Positions 25,069 to 32,896 of a DNA stretch of 64,000 nt are shown here, in pieces. The position numbers and the translations under genes were made by a program. This stretch comes from Paenibacillus sp. FSL R7-0273 (GTDB lineage: Bacteria; Bacillota; Bacilli; Paenibacillales; Paenibacillaceae), in the NCBI RefSeq assembly GCF_000758625.1, contig NZ_CP009283.1, positions 5,405,501-5,469,500 of the forward strand. Reading direction: 5' to 3'. How positions within the stretch are numbered: the stretch's first letter is position 1; every line of letters starts with the position of its first letter. Below the pieces are notes generated by a model. The model was not told the DNA's origin. It saw only the letters and a list, made by a program, of their open reading frames with translations, and made no database searches.

Positions 25069-25563
25069 ATGCAGCGATCCATGACCCGGCCGGGAAATCA
25101 TGTGATAAAGAGTTACGAAGCCTATTCAGAGATGCTGTTCCGGATTGCGATGGTCCATCTGGGCCGCCGCCAGGATGCTGAAGAGGCCGTTCAGGATACG
25201 TTCATCAAGCTGATGGAGAAGGCGCCGGCTTTTAACGACGCCGAGCATCAGAAGGCATGGCTGATCCGTGTGCTTACCAATACCTGCAAAACAATGCTGG
25301 GCAGGGGCTGGCGAAAGCGCGAGGTCAAGCTGGACGGTGCCGAGGCGCTGGCAGCAGACGGTCCTATAGATCTGGCGCTGCTGCAGCTCGTAATGGCATT
25401 GCCTGCGAAAATTAAAACAGTGATCCATCTCTACTACTACGAGGATTATTCTGTACAGGAAATCAGCCGGATTCTGCAGATCAGTGACTCTGCTGTGAAA
25501 ATGCGGCTTCAGCGGGGACGGCAGCTGTTAAAACTGGAGCTGGAAGGAGCGGAATCAGAGTGA
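25069..25563 (+). CDS. ECF RNA polymerase sigma factor
   Basis: The 164-residue protein consists of sigma region 2 (YSEMLFRIAMVHLGRRQDAEEAVQDTFIKLM, residues 20-50) and region 4 (LPAKIKTVIHLYYYEDYSVQEISRILQISDSAVKMRLQRGRQLL, 110-155), with no extra domain, as expected for an extracytoplasmic-function sigma factor. It directs transcription when released by the membrane anti-sigma encoded immediately downstream, which overlaps it by four bases. ATG 25069 is nine bases behind AAAGGAGGT. Upstream, TGTGACC...CGTA might be a self-recognised promoter, but this is weak. Confidence 0.92.
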   Translation: MQRSMTRPGNHVIKSYEAYSEMLFRIAMVHLGRRQDAEEAVQDTFIKLMEKAPAFNDAEHQKAWLIRVLTNTCKTMLGRGWRKREVKLDGAEALAADGPIDLALLQLVMALPAKIKTVIHLYYYEDYSVQEISRILQISDSAVKMRLQRGRQLLKLELEGAESE

Positions 25564-26516
25564 AGGAAGAACAATTTCGACAACAATACAAGAAAGCGGT
25601 GGATACTATGAAACCAAGTGAACATATGAAAAACGGACTGGTCAGCAAAACGGAGCAACAGCAGCAGGAGCGGAAACGCCCGCGCAAAACGATGTACATC
25701 GCAGCAAGTCTCGTAATTGCCGCAGGCATCGGTATCGCCGGACCAAATATCTGGCAGCAAATCAACGGCCCGGCGGCTCCGGCGCAGGTGGCCCAGGTTG
25801 ACCCGGGAACGGGCATCATCATTCCTAAGGTGGAGCTTCCGGATCCGAATGCCCAGGTTCAGGCAAGCATGGTTCCGCTGGTTGTATATGAAGGCAATGT
25901 GTATACGCAGTCTGCAACGCGGATGGAAACTGCAGACATCGCTGCCCTGCGCGGCGATAAGCTCGGAACAACGACAGGCGGCATTGATGAATGGACCGGC
26001 AAGGATGGCTATACTGAGCTGTCTTCTAACATCGGCGTAACAGATATCTATACTGTAAAAGGCTACGATTCCGGCTTCCTGATCATGTCCTACACGGAAA
26101 TTGACGGCCAGGTATTCGCTGACCTATATGAGCATACCAACGGCATTACCGTAAACAGCGGCGCCGACCTGATCGGTGAGCTAAATCTCGAAGGCCGGAT
26201 TACGTCCGCCCAGTGGGAAAGCTTCGACAGCTGGAACAACGGCCAGCAGCAGTATGCACCGCTTGCAGGCGGTGAGGTGCTGGATAACTTCGTGACAGCG
26301 CTTCAGGCCGCTAAACCACTCGCAGCAGAACCGCTGGTCGAGCAGGGCATCTACGAGAGCGAAGACCGCAAGATTGTCTATCTGGAGCTGGAGGATAAGG
26401 CCCAGGTTCAGCTGGTGCTCTTCGGCCAGGGGCTGGTGCGCTATGGCAACGCCCCCGTATTCTTTGAAGTGGAAGTCGGCGCGTTCCAGACACTCTGGGA
26501 CAGCATGACTCCATAA
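25560..26516 (+). CDS. Membrane anti-sigma factor for the adjacent ECF sigma
   Basis: The product has 318 residues: a cytoplasmic N-terminus of about 42 residues (EEQFRQQYKKAVDTMKPSEHMKNGL), one membrane helix (TMYIAASLVIAAGIGIAG, about 44-61) and a large extracytoplasmic domain beginning with a Pro/Ala linker. This is the layout of single-pass anti-sigma proteins; the N-terminus lacks the H-x3-C-x2-C zinc motif. The GTG start overlaps the sigma gene stop (GTGA), which ensures coupled synthesis. The outer domain (VVYEGNVYTQSATRMETADIAALRGDKLG) may sense an envelope signal; nature unknown. Confidence 0.82.
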   Translation: MKEEQFRQQYKKAVDTMKPSEHMKNGLVSKTEQQQQERKRPRKTMYIAASLVIAAGIGIAGPNIWQQINGPAAPAQVAQVDPGTGIIIPKVELPDPNAQVQASMVPLVVYEGNVYTQSATRMETADIAALRGDKLGTTTGGIDEWTGKDGYTELSSNIGVTDIYTVKGYDSGFLIMSYTEIDGQVFADLYEHTNGITVNSGADLIGELNLEGRITSAQWESFDSWNNGQQQYAPLAGGEVLDNFVTALQAAKPLAAEPLVEQGIYESEDRKIVYLELEDKAQVQLVLFGQGLVRYGNAPVFFEVEVGAFQTLWDSMTP

Positions 26517-26558
26517 GGAAGGCTATGGCCCGCGGCAACGGGCCGGCCTGACATTAAT

Positions 26559-26591
26559 AAAGCAGCCCTGCCTTGTAGGCGGGCTGCTTTG
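26559..26591 (+). terminator. Terminator after the sigma/anti-sigma pair
   Basis: AAAGCAGCCC and GGGCTGCTTT form a 10-bp stem with partly paired inner bases, 43 bases after the anti-sigma stop, followed by GCTG. The A/T flanks allow function in both directions. Confidence 0.7.
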
Positions 26592-26606
26592 CTGTGTTGC
26601 GGTTTT

Positions 26607-26714
26607 TCATGATACTTCTTTCTGCTTATCCGTCTTTTTCTTTCTGCGGTTTTCCCAAAACGTATCTGCGATACATTCAAAAATAAACTCAATGATTGAA
26701 AAAATCCCTCTCAC
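26607..26714 (-). CDS. Possible 35-residue protein
   Basis: The minus-strand frame from GTG 26714 reads VRGIFSIIEFIFECIADTFW then ENRRKKKTDKQKEVS: a short amphipathic or hydrophobic head with a basic tail, which looks protein-like. The upstream AAGGCGGG is too close to the GTG, so the start is doubtful and the gene could be a fragment. Confidence 0.3.
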   Translation of the reverse strand: MRGIFSIIEFIFECIADTFWENRRKKKTDKQKEVS

Positions 26715-26745
26715 CCCGCCTTACTCTCGCTCACACGGCTCAAAC

Positions 26746-27804
26746 TCACCATAAAGAGTCCTGCGACAGATTGATATATTTCAGCTGCTGCATCTCCTGC
26801 AAAAAGTCCGGCTTCGCCGGAATCATGCACATCCCGAGATCCAGAGCCTGCAGCTTCTTCAGCTTCGTCAATTCGACGGGCAGCTCGCGGATAGCCGTGT
26901 ACTGGATGGTGAGCCGCTCCAGCTGCTCCAGCTCTCCGATCTCCGGCGGTATGCGGTTTAGGCTAATCTCTTCTTTAGGCTTGGCTTGGTAACCGGGCAC
27001 CGGACGGTCTGAGCTGGCGCACTGGATGGTGAGCTCTTTCAAGTTTTTCAGCCTGCCAATGGATGCAGAAATTTCTTGCAGATCAGCCGTCATGATTATT
27101 AAGCGCTCCAGCTTTTCCAGCTCAAATAGTTCATCCGGCAGATGATACAGGTCCTGCTCAAAAATCTCCAGCTCACGCAGCCCGCCAAGCTCCCTTATCC
27201 GCTCGGGCAGCTCACTCAGCCGGTGTCCGCTGATGTACAGCTTATCCGTTCTGTGCCTGATGGCATCATTCAGCAGACAGTCCAGCTCCCGGTGCGCCGC
27301 AAGCTCCATAAAGAGCCCCGTAACTTGCACCATCAGCCCCGCTGCCTCCTCCTCCGTTACTTCCATGCCATAGATGCCTTCATGCACGACTGAGTAGAGA
27401 TAGTCCCCGCCTTCTTTTTTGAGGAAACATAAATCCTCCGGCAGCTTGGGATACTTCCAGTCCGCCAGCCGGTTGGCTGCTTGCTTCAGCACGTTTCCGC
27501 TCTCTTCACTGCAACGGTAGAAATAGTACGTGCCCGAGCCGTAAAAGGCATGACTGTTATATGTACCTTTGAGCTTCGCAAGTTCCTTCATGATTTCTTT
27601 CGTATCCTTGTCCTGAATGACAATGGTCTTCACAAGGTAAGGCTGCAGAGCAGCTAAAACAGGTGCGTAGTGCTCTCTTGCCGATGTATCCACCCCGGGT
27701 TCAGTCGAAAACTTCTCCCCCAGCACAAACCATTCAGCATTCTGTATACCTAAGTCGATGACCTGCCTGTACGCTTTCCTCCGGGGGTCTGTATGCATTC
27801 TCAT
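26746..27804 (-). CDS. Leucine-rich-repeat protein
   Basis: The 352-residue protein has an N-terminal half of unknown fold (residues 1-190) and a C-terminal LRR region. About five repeats of the bacterial 23-residue type are visible: LSELPERIRELGGLRELEIF, LPDELFELEKLERLIIMTA, ISASIGRLKNLKELTIQ, IPPEIGELEQLERLTIQYTA, LPVELTKLKKLQALDLG. Such repeats form a curved protein-binding surface. No signal peptide or LPXTG is present, so it is cytoplasmic. The start is ATG 27804, ten bases behind AGGAGGGG; an ATG at 27831 lies before that site. Confidence 0.85.
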   Translation of the reverse strand: MRMHTDPRRKAYRQVIDLGIQNAEWFVLGEKFSTEPGVDTSAREHYAPVLAALQPYLVKTIVIQDKDTKEIMKELAKLKGTYNSHAFYGSGTYYFYRCSEESGNVLKQAANRLADWKYPKLPEDLCFLKKEGGDYLYSVVHEGIYGMEVTEEEAAGLMVQVTGLFMELAAHRELDCLLNDAIRHRTDKLYISGHRLSELPERIRELGGLRELEIFEQDLYHLPDELFELEKLERLIIMTADLQEISASIGRLKNLKELTIQCASSDRPVPGYQAKPKEEISLNRIPPEIGELEQLERLTIQYTAIRELPVELTKLKKLQALDLGMCMIPAKPDFLQEMQQLKYINLSQDSLW

Positions 27805-27855
27805 CCTGTTGTCGCCCCTCCTATATTCCATTCGAAGACATTCGTTAGACCGATT

Positions 27856-28329
27856 TCAGCGCAAGCTTTTCACCATAAAATAATTCCCAAGCTTCACACC
27901 CCTGCGTTCCACAACCTGCTGCCGGATCACCTCAAAACCTGCTTGTTCAAAAAAAGGCTTCGCCGTAATACTCGCTTCTGTACGGATCTCAGTCAAATCC
28001 AGTCTGCGCGCCTCCGCCTCCAGGGTATTCACCAGTGCCTTAGCAATTCCCTGCCGCTGATATTCCTTATGTACAAACAGCCTGTCCAAATACCCTTCAA
28101 GCGTCATATCTGCAAACCCGGCGATTTCGCCATTACTCTCCACAACATAGCAAATATTACGGCTCAGAGCATCTTTCCACGTGCTAAGCCGCTTGCTCTC
28201 ATCCTCATACGAAGCCCAGGCGTTGAGCTGTTCCTGCGAGTAATCCTGTTTGTTCACTGAATGCACTGTTCCGTAAAAAAGAGCGACGATCTGTGTGGTG
28301 TCCTGCTCGGCGAATGTTCTGATTATCAT
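27856..28329 (-). CDS. GNAT-family N-acetyltransferase
   Basis: The 157-residue protein has the acetyl-CoA binding motif A, DRLFVHKEYQRQGIAKALVNTLEAEA (Q/R-x-x-G-x-A, residues about 87-110), and the C-terminal strand-helix ITAKPFFEQAGFEVIRQQ. The substrate is not predictable. ATG 28329 follows GGAGGCCCCC. It is 24 bases from the LRR gene and 12 bases from the nuclease gene on the same strand, so an operon is possible. Confidence 0.88.
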   Translation of the reverse strand: MIIRTFAEQDTTQIVALFYGTVHSVNKQDYSQEQLNAWASYEDESKRLSTWKDALSRNICYVVESNGEIAGFADMTLEGYLDRLFVHKEYQRQGIAKALVNTLEAEARRLDLTEIRTEASITAKPFFEQAGFEVIRQQVVERRGVKLGNYFMVKSLR

Positions 28330-28341
28330 TGTGGGGGCCTC

Positions 28342-29073
28342 CTATACTGCCTTTATCGGCTTAATATGCCGGCATGTCGGATAGCTGCTGCAGCCATAGA
28401 ATTCTCCTCTTGGACCTCTGCGCAGAACCAGCTTGCTGCCGCATTTCGGGCACGTGAATTCATCTGCCGTAACCTCAGCAATAACAGCCTTTGCGGCAGG
28501 CACAGCTCCCGGGTTCATGACCAGTATCATCTCAATCAGCGCTTCGCGGTTGATCAGCCTCACTCCGTTTGACCGGGCCAAGTCATAGGCTGCCGCGGTA
28601 TATCCGCTATTCGATACGACCCAAGCCTCCGAAGCCGTATAATAGGCGATTGAGGCTTGTGCTTCCTGGACCGCCTTGATTCCGACATTGCTGCTGTAAC
28701 GTTTGCCTTGCACCACGATTTTTTTGCTTTCTTTTTGCAGGATTAGATCAGCACCAAAATCACCTGCTGCTTTGGTAACCTCCGTTTGGTACCCCTGTGC
28801 CCGGAATAAATAGCCTAAATACTTCTCAAACTGTACCCCTTCCATCCGGTCAATGTCTGCAATGCCGGACTTCTTCAAACGCTCAGCCCGTTTGTCATGG
28901 ATGTACTTCATTATAGAAAGCACAATAACCAGCCCTAAACCTCCTCCAACCATAGCCCCATAGATAGATTTTGTGATGAAAAAGCCTAACACAGCTAAAG
29001 ACAACGCAGCCAGTCCAGCCAGCGCCTCAAAGAACTCTTCCTCCTGTTTCACTTTACTTTTTCTCCGCGCCAT
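28342..29073 (-). CDS. Membrane-anchored Mrr-like restriction endonuclease with topoisomerase-type zinc finger
   Basis: The 243-residue protein has two membrane helices near the N-terminus (ALAGLAALSLAVLGFFIT; YGAMVGGGLGLVIVLSIM). A PD-(D/E)xK nuclease domain of the Mrr_cat type follows (MEGVQFEKYLGYLFRAQGY; GDFGADLILQ then VVQGKRY, giving the D...QxK active site). A C-terminal four-cysteine topoisomerase-like finger completes it (CPKCGSKLVLRRG then YGCSSYPTCRH). Such proteins are thought to cut modified or foreign DNA; no methylase or other defence partner is adjacent. The start is ATG 29073, behind GGGGGAC. Confidence 0.88.
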   Translation of the reverse strand: MARRKSKVKQEEEFFEALAGLAALSLAVLGFFITKSIYGAMVGGGLGLVIVLSIMKYIHDKRAERLKKSGIADIDRMEGVQFEKYLGYLFRAQGYQTEVTKAAGDFGADLILQKESKKIVVQGKRYSSNVGIKAVQEAQASIAYYTASEAWVVSNSGYTAAAYDLARSNGVRLINREALIEMILVMNPGAVPAAKAVIAEVTADEFTCPKCGSKLVLRRGPRGEFYGCSSYPTCRHIKPIKAV

Positions 29074-29216
29074 CTTTAAGTCCCCCATGTAGAATAATTC
29101 GATCTGGTTGTTACTTTCGTTATATGGAATTAAACCCCTTCTCTGGTACAGATCATGAAACTTAATTACAAAACTCAGCGTAAACAATTAGAAATACGGA
29201 CTGTGGGGTGGATATA

Positions 29217-29408
29217 ATGAACCAAGCACAAACAGCTTGCAAAGTTTGCGGAAGGACAGAATTCGTTAAAGGCAAGTTAGATAGCGGATATGCACGTGTA
29301 ATGCCGATCAATAAGTCTTTTTCCTGGGGCTCAGGCGTAATTTACACGTTCTGTAAAAGATGCGGCGAAGTTGCCTCGATGAGAATTGAGAATCCTGAGA
29401 AGTTTTGA
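29217..29408 (+). CDS. Small zinc-ribbon protein
   Basis: The 63-residue product has two cysteine pairs, C8-x2-C11 (ACKVCGRTEF) and C46-x2-C49 (FCKRCGEV), typical of a zinc ribbon, around a short beta region. Function unknown; possibly nucleic-acid or protein binding. ATG 29217 is five bases behind GGGGTGG. It is divergent from the Mrr-like gene. Confidence 0.75.
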   Translation: MNQAQTACKVCGRTEFVKGKLDSGYARVMPINKSFSWGSGVIYTFCKRCGEVASMRIENPEKF

Positions 29409-29442
29409 GCCCGACCGGAGTTTTTATAATATGCTCTGCCAA

Positions 29443-29691
29443 CTAAATAGCAGCAGGCATAAGAACTATCAGGTAAAGTGCTATTGAAGCGAATATAATG
29501 TTACGGATGGACAGGTTCTTGCCCTCATGGATTTTTTTGAACAAGGAAAAACAGTTATAAAGAAACAGCACACAGGATAGCGGAAGAATAAAAAACAGCC
29601 AAAAGTACAAGCCTACACCTCCTCTAATCAAAATCAAATCTATTACAAGACCGAACACTAGCCAAGAGACAAAGCGCCTCCTTATTAACAA
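29443..29691 (-). CDS. Small membrane protein, unknown
   Basis: The 82-residue protein has three hydrophobic stretches (WLVFGLVIDLILI, YFWLFFILPLSCVLFLYNCF, IIFASIALYLIVLMPA) and a short charged loop (KKIHEGKNLS). No ribosome binding site of normal strength is visible before ATG 29691, and base composition is A+T-rich like the following island. The hydrophobic pattern suggests a real gene or a recent fragment. Confidence 0.5.
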   Translation of the reverse strand: MLIRRRFVSWLVFGLVIDLILIRGGVGLYFWLFFILPLSCVLFLYNCFSLFKKIHEGKNLSIRNIIFASIALYLIVLMPAAI

Positions 29692-30070
29692 AATATTACT
29701 ATAGATGATGGGTTAATACCACAGACAACCCTAAACAAAGCCCCCCCCTGCTAGTCAAGGGGTTAGTGAGGTTATATTGAACTTAATTAATAGAGGTTTT
29801 CTGTGTATGGACTTAGCTTTTTTTTTCAAATACTTTGTTTGCAAATCTGTTAGAAGGATCTAACACTGTCCTAGTATTAAAATTATCTTAAACTAACAAG
29901 ACACTCCGATAGTCTTACATTAGGCATCAGGGGTGTATGTTTCACAATGCCCATTTTATGTACAAATTTTGTCTTGATTCTACATATTACATATTTAGGA
30001 ATAAATGTTTAGACATTACTTATATTAAAATATAAACTCAAATTCATCATTAATAAGGGGTTGTTATATT
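29692..30070. other. A+T-rich gene-free stretch holding a degenerate copy of the tRNA-Ile terminator
   Basis: Bases 29726-29772 (ACAACCCTAAACAAAGC, then CTGCTAGTCAAGGGGTTAG) closely resemble 32568-32619 (ACAACCCCAAACAAAGC, then TTGCTAGGCAAGGGGTTTAG), which is the terminator of tRNA-Ile. The remainder is A+T-rich and shows no frame with a ribosome binding site. The promoter of the Kelch gene should lie in its last 100 bases. Confidence 0.6.
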
Positions 30071-31348
30071 TTGTTAAAAAACAAAAAGATTTTTATGTTT
30101 ATTATTCTATTAGTTATCTCAGGCGTTACATCAATTAAGTTTGTGTTTGCTTCAGAAACGGACGTTTGGACAAAAGTCACGGACTTGCCTGATGCCAGAG
30201 CTGCCAATGCAGTTGCCGAAGTTAATGGAATTATATATTCAATAGGTGGATCAGCAGGAGCGATGCCATACAAAGATGTTCAAGCATACAATCCAGCAAC
30301 TAATACATGGACAAAAAAAGCAGATATGCCCACAGCTCGTTCATCTGCATCAGTAGTTGTTGCAGATGGGAAAATATATGTTTTTGGAGGATATACAGGG
30401 AATTTCTATTCATGGACAGGTGGGAGCGCGGTTAATACTGTTGAAATGTATGATCCGTTAACTGATTCTTGGACAACTAAATCTCCCATGCTCTTTCCAG
30501 CAGGAAGTACTTCTGCCGTAAATTACAATAATAAGATTTATGTTTTTGGAGGATTAACAACTAATGTGACGTCAATTGCAAAAGTTCAGGTCTATGATAC
30601 TCAAAATGACTCTTGGTCCGAGAAAAGAAGCATACCACAAGCGATACATGGTACAGGAGCTGTCACATACAATGATAAAATATATCTTGTAGGTGGCAGA
30701 TACATAGGTAATAACGTAGCTGTAGATTTTTTTCAAGAGTATGATCCTCTTAATGATTCATGGATGATGAAAACAAGCCTACCAACACTAAGAAACGCAC
30801 CTTCTGTAGTAGTTTACAAGAATAATATTATAGCGATTGGCGGAAGCACACCTAATGTAGAAACAGCATCAGTAGTAGGATACGATTTTACAACAAACTC
30901 ATGGTCAGCGTTCCCTAGTCTAAATGATGCAAGGGCAGGTTCATCAGCTGTTGTTTACAAAGACAGAATATTTGTGTTTGGTGGAAGCAAGCAAACAACT
31001 TCAAATTCTCCTGTTGGAAGTGTTGAAGTTTACGGTACAGAAACGCCTGAACCAACTACGACACCAACACCAACACCAACGCCATCACCATCTCCTGAAC
31101 AATCAATTGGAAATCGAGCAATTCTTGTTGTAACCATGATTACAGGTCTCGAAAAAGAATTCGATCTCAGTTTAGAAGAAGTAAATAATTTTATTACATG
31201 GTATGAAAGCAAACAATCGGGGAGTGGAACAGCCGCTTACGCAATTAATAAACATGACAACAACAAAGGACCTTTCACAATCCGAAAAGATTATATAATC
31301 TTCGATAAGATACTCACCTTCGAAGTAAACGAGTATACATTGAAGTGA
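30071..31348 (+). CDS. Exported Kelch-repeat protein with shared C-terminal domain
   Basis: The product has 425 residues: a signal peptide at 1-28 (KKIFMFIILLVISGV...FASE), then about six Kelch blades of some 48 residues with the hallmark DGKIYVFGG / NNKIYVFGG / NDKIYLVGG followed by VxxYDPxxDSW. A linker of Thr-Pro repeats (about 325-345) leads to a C-terminal domain of about 75 residues (RAILVVTMITGLEKEFDLS, VNNFITWYESKQ, NNKGPFTIRKDYIIF). The same domain ends the convergent protein at 31393-32280. The start is TTG 30071, ten bases behind AAGGGG. Codon use is much richer in A/T than in the flanking genes, which suggests transfer. Likely a secreted binding protein; ligand unknown. Confidence 0.88.
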   Translation: MLKNKKIFMFIILLVISGVTSIKFVFASETDVWTKVTDLPDARAANAVAEVNGIIYSIGGSAGAMPYKDVQAYNPATNTWTKKADMPTARSSASVVVADGKIYVFGGYTGNFYSWTGGSAVNTVEMYDPLTDSWTTKSPMLFPAGSTSAVNYNNKIYVFGGLTTNVTSIAKVQVYDTQNDSWSEKRSIPQAIHGTGAVTYNDKIYLVGGRYIGNNVAVDFFQEYDPLNDSWMMKTSLPTLRNAPSVVVYKNNIIAIGGSTPNVETASVVGYDFTTNSWSAFPSLNDARAGSSAVVYKDRIFVFGGSKQTTSNSPVGSVEVYGTETPEPTTTPTPTPTPSPSPEQSIGNRAILVVTMITGLEKEFDLSLEEVNNFITWYESKQSGSGTAAYAINKHDNNKGPFTIRKDYIIFDKILTFEVNEYTLK

Positions 31349-31351
31349 ACA

Positions 31352-31383
31352 CTAACCCGTCAGGCATGAGCCCGGCGGGTTAG
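31352..31383. terminator. Bidirectional terminator between the convergent pair
   Basis: CTAACCCG (31352-31359) pairs with CGGGTTAG (31376-31383) with further G-C pairing inside. It lies 4 bases after the Kelch stop and 10 bases from the stop of the opposite gene. Confidence 0.75.
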
Positions 31384-31392
31384 TTATTATTG

Positions 31393-32280
31393 TTATTGAA
31401 CAGAATATTCATCTACACTGAAAGTCAGAATTTTTTCAAAAATAACATAGTCTTTTCTGCTGGTGAATGGGCCCTTATTATTTTCATGTTTGTCAATGGC
31501 AAAGGATGCTGTCCCTGTACCCGCCTGCTTAATTTCATACCACGTAATGAAGTCATTGACTTCAGACATATTTAGGTCAAACTCCTTTTCAAGACCGGTA
31601 TTCATGGTGACAACCAAAATAGCTCGGTCGCTTGTTGGCTGCTCTGGAGCCGGTGACGGTGTTACCCTTGGCGTTGAAGTTGGCTCAATGGTAGGTTGTG
31701 GTGTTGTCGTTGGTGTTGGCTCTGCTGTTGGTGGTGTTAGAGAGCCTATTGTGATCTCACTAATAGCAATCCAAGTATTACTTTCAGCACACTCTATTCT
31801 AATACCGCTATATTTTCCTGGAGTCACTGCAAAAGGATCTAAAATCGTGTAATATTTATTTGCGTGGTTTTCCACTTCTCTATTTATTTTTCCGGATATT
31901 TCAACCCAACTCCCGGACTGAAAACCATACAACTTATAGGAAACATTAGTTTTTGGACTAGCAGAAGCTGCTAATTGTACAAAATCCAAATAAATCTCTT
32001 CAGGAAATTTCATTTCTAATAAACCGTTATAACCTCCACTATTCCAGAAGGTTTCAAAATTCAAATCTATTACATTGCTAGGAGCCATCCCACTGTATGA
32101 TTTATCAGCAGACACTATAGTTCCATCTGGGGGCACAGTTCCAATCATTTCAATAACATCTCCACCTTCTGCATGTGAAACCTCACCTTTAATTATTGGT
32201 TGAAGTAAAATAACAGATACTATTATACTCATCACTAAAAACAATTTATATCTCACCTTAATTCCTTTTTTCACAAACAT
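31393..32280 (-). CDS. Exported F5/8-type-C-like protein with the same C-terminal domain as the Kelch protein
   Basis: The product has 295 residues: a signal peptide (about 1-37, ending VSHAEG), then a galactose-binding-like F5/8C domain at about 45-190 (PSNVIDLNFETFWNSGGYNG; EIYLDFVQLAASASPKTNVSYKLYGFQSG; YSGIRIECAESNTWIAISEI). A Thr-Pro linker at 193-220 follows, and then the domain shared with the Kelch protein (RAILVVTMNTGLEKEFDLN, VNDFITWYEIKQ, NNKGPFTSRKDYVIF). F5/8C domains usually bind sugars or lipids. ATG 32280 has AAGGAG four bases away; GTG 32274 has better spacing. A+T-rich codons as in its partner. Confidence 0.85.
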   Translation of the reverse strand: MFVKKGIKVRYKLFLVMSIIVSVILLQPIIKGEVSHAEGGDVIEMIGTVPPDGTIVSADKSYSGMAPSNVIDLNFETFWNSGGYNGLLEMKFPEEIYLDFVQLAASASPKTNVSYKLYGFQSGSWVEISGKINREVENHANKYYTILDPFAVTPGKYSGIRIECAESNTWIAISEITIGSLTPPTAEPTPTTTPQPTIEPTSTPRVTPSPAPEQPTSDRAILVVTMNTGLEKEFDLNMSEVNDFITWYEIKQAGTGTASFAIDKHENNKGPFTSRKDYVIFEKILTFSVDEYSVQ

Positions 32281-32386
32281 CCATCTCCTTCAATATGTAT
32301 GCAACAAGCCTACACTAAAAAAGGGCGAACAAACAGTCTGTTATTCGACATTTATTTACAATAAACTTAAGGGTTATTAAGGAAAT

Positions 32387-32494
32387 ATGTGGATAGCAAA
32401 AAGAAAATTCGTCATCGGTCGACGGGTTAGAGAAACCTTTGACAAAATCGAAGCAGAATTAAATAAATTCCTGGAAAATAGATTAATCCTGTAG
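32387..32494 (+). CDS. Doubtful 35-residue ORF at the island edge
   Basis: ATG 32387 follows AAGGAAAT. The product MWIAKRKFVIGRRVRETFDK then IEAELNKFLENRLIL is basic and helical, and could be the fragment of a larger protein. It lies just inside the edge of the A+T-rich island, where decayed fragments are expected. Confidence 0.25.
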   Translation: MWIAKRKFVIGRRVRETFDKIEAELNKFLENRLIL

Positions 32495-32585
32495 ATAAAT
32501 AGGCTCCGTTAGCAAATCGGTTAGCAGGACAGCTTCTTCTGTATATATTTGCTTCTCCTCAGAATCACAAACAACCCCAAACAAA

Positions 32586-32615
32586 GCAAAAACCCCTTGC
32601 TAGGCAAGGGGTTTA
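32586..32615 (-). terminator. Terminator of the tRNA-fMet/tRNA-Ile unit
   Basis: On the minus strand AAACCCCTTGC-CTA-GCAAGGGGTTT is followed by TTGCTTTG, seven bases after the tRNA-Ile end. Confidence 0.85.
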
Positions 32616-32621
32616 GTGAAG

Positions 32622-32695
32622 TGGGCCCTACAGGACTCGAACCTGTGACCAATCGGTTATGAGCCGACCGCTCTGACCAACTGAGCTAAGGGCCC
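32622..32695 (-). tRNA. tRNA-Ile (anticodon CAU, lysidine type)
   Basis: The minus-strand tRNA has acceptor GGGCCCT/AGGGCCC, D arm AGCTCAGTTGGTCAGAGC, anticodon loop CTCATAA and T arm CAGG-TTCGAGT-CCTG. The CAT anticodon could mean Met, but the body (TTAGCTCAGTTGG, GGCTCATAACC) matches Bacillus tRNA-Ile2, whose C34 is converted to lysidine by TilS so that it reads AUA. CCA is not encoded. It is the promoter-distal member of a two-tRNA unit. Confidence 0.85.
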
Positions 32696-32735
32696 GGATC
32701 TAATGTATCCGAATGTACAAGGGCTGTAAAAGAAT

Positions 32736-32815
<80 letters not shown>

Positions 32816-32896
32816 TCAGTAAACTTATTCAAACAGCGACAATAGTTAATATACATTAAATAAGGCCATAAAGTCAAGGATGAATTTGTTAATTGC

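Noticed and set aside
29692..32619. Insertion sequence or prophage
   Set aside because: No transposase, integrase or phage structural gene could be found; only base composition and terminator copies suggest an island.
32622..32695. Second elongator tRNA-Met
   Set aside because: The CAT anticodon is shared, but the body matches lysidine-type tRNA-Ile of Bacillus rather than elongator tRNA-Met.
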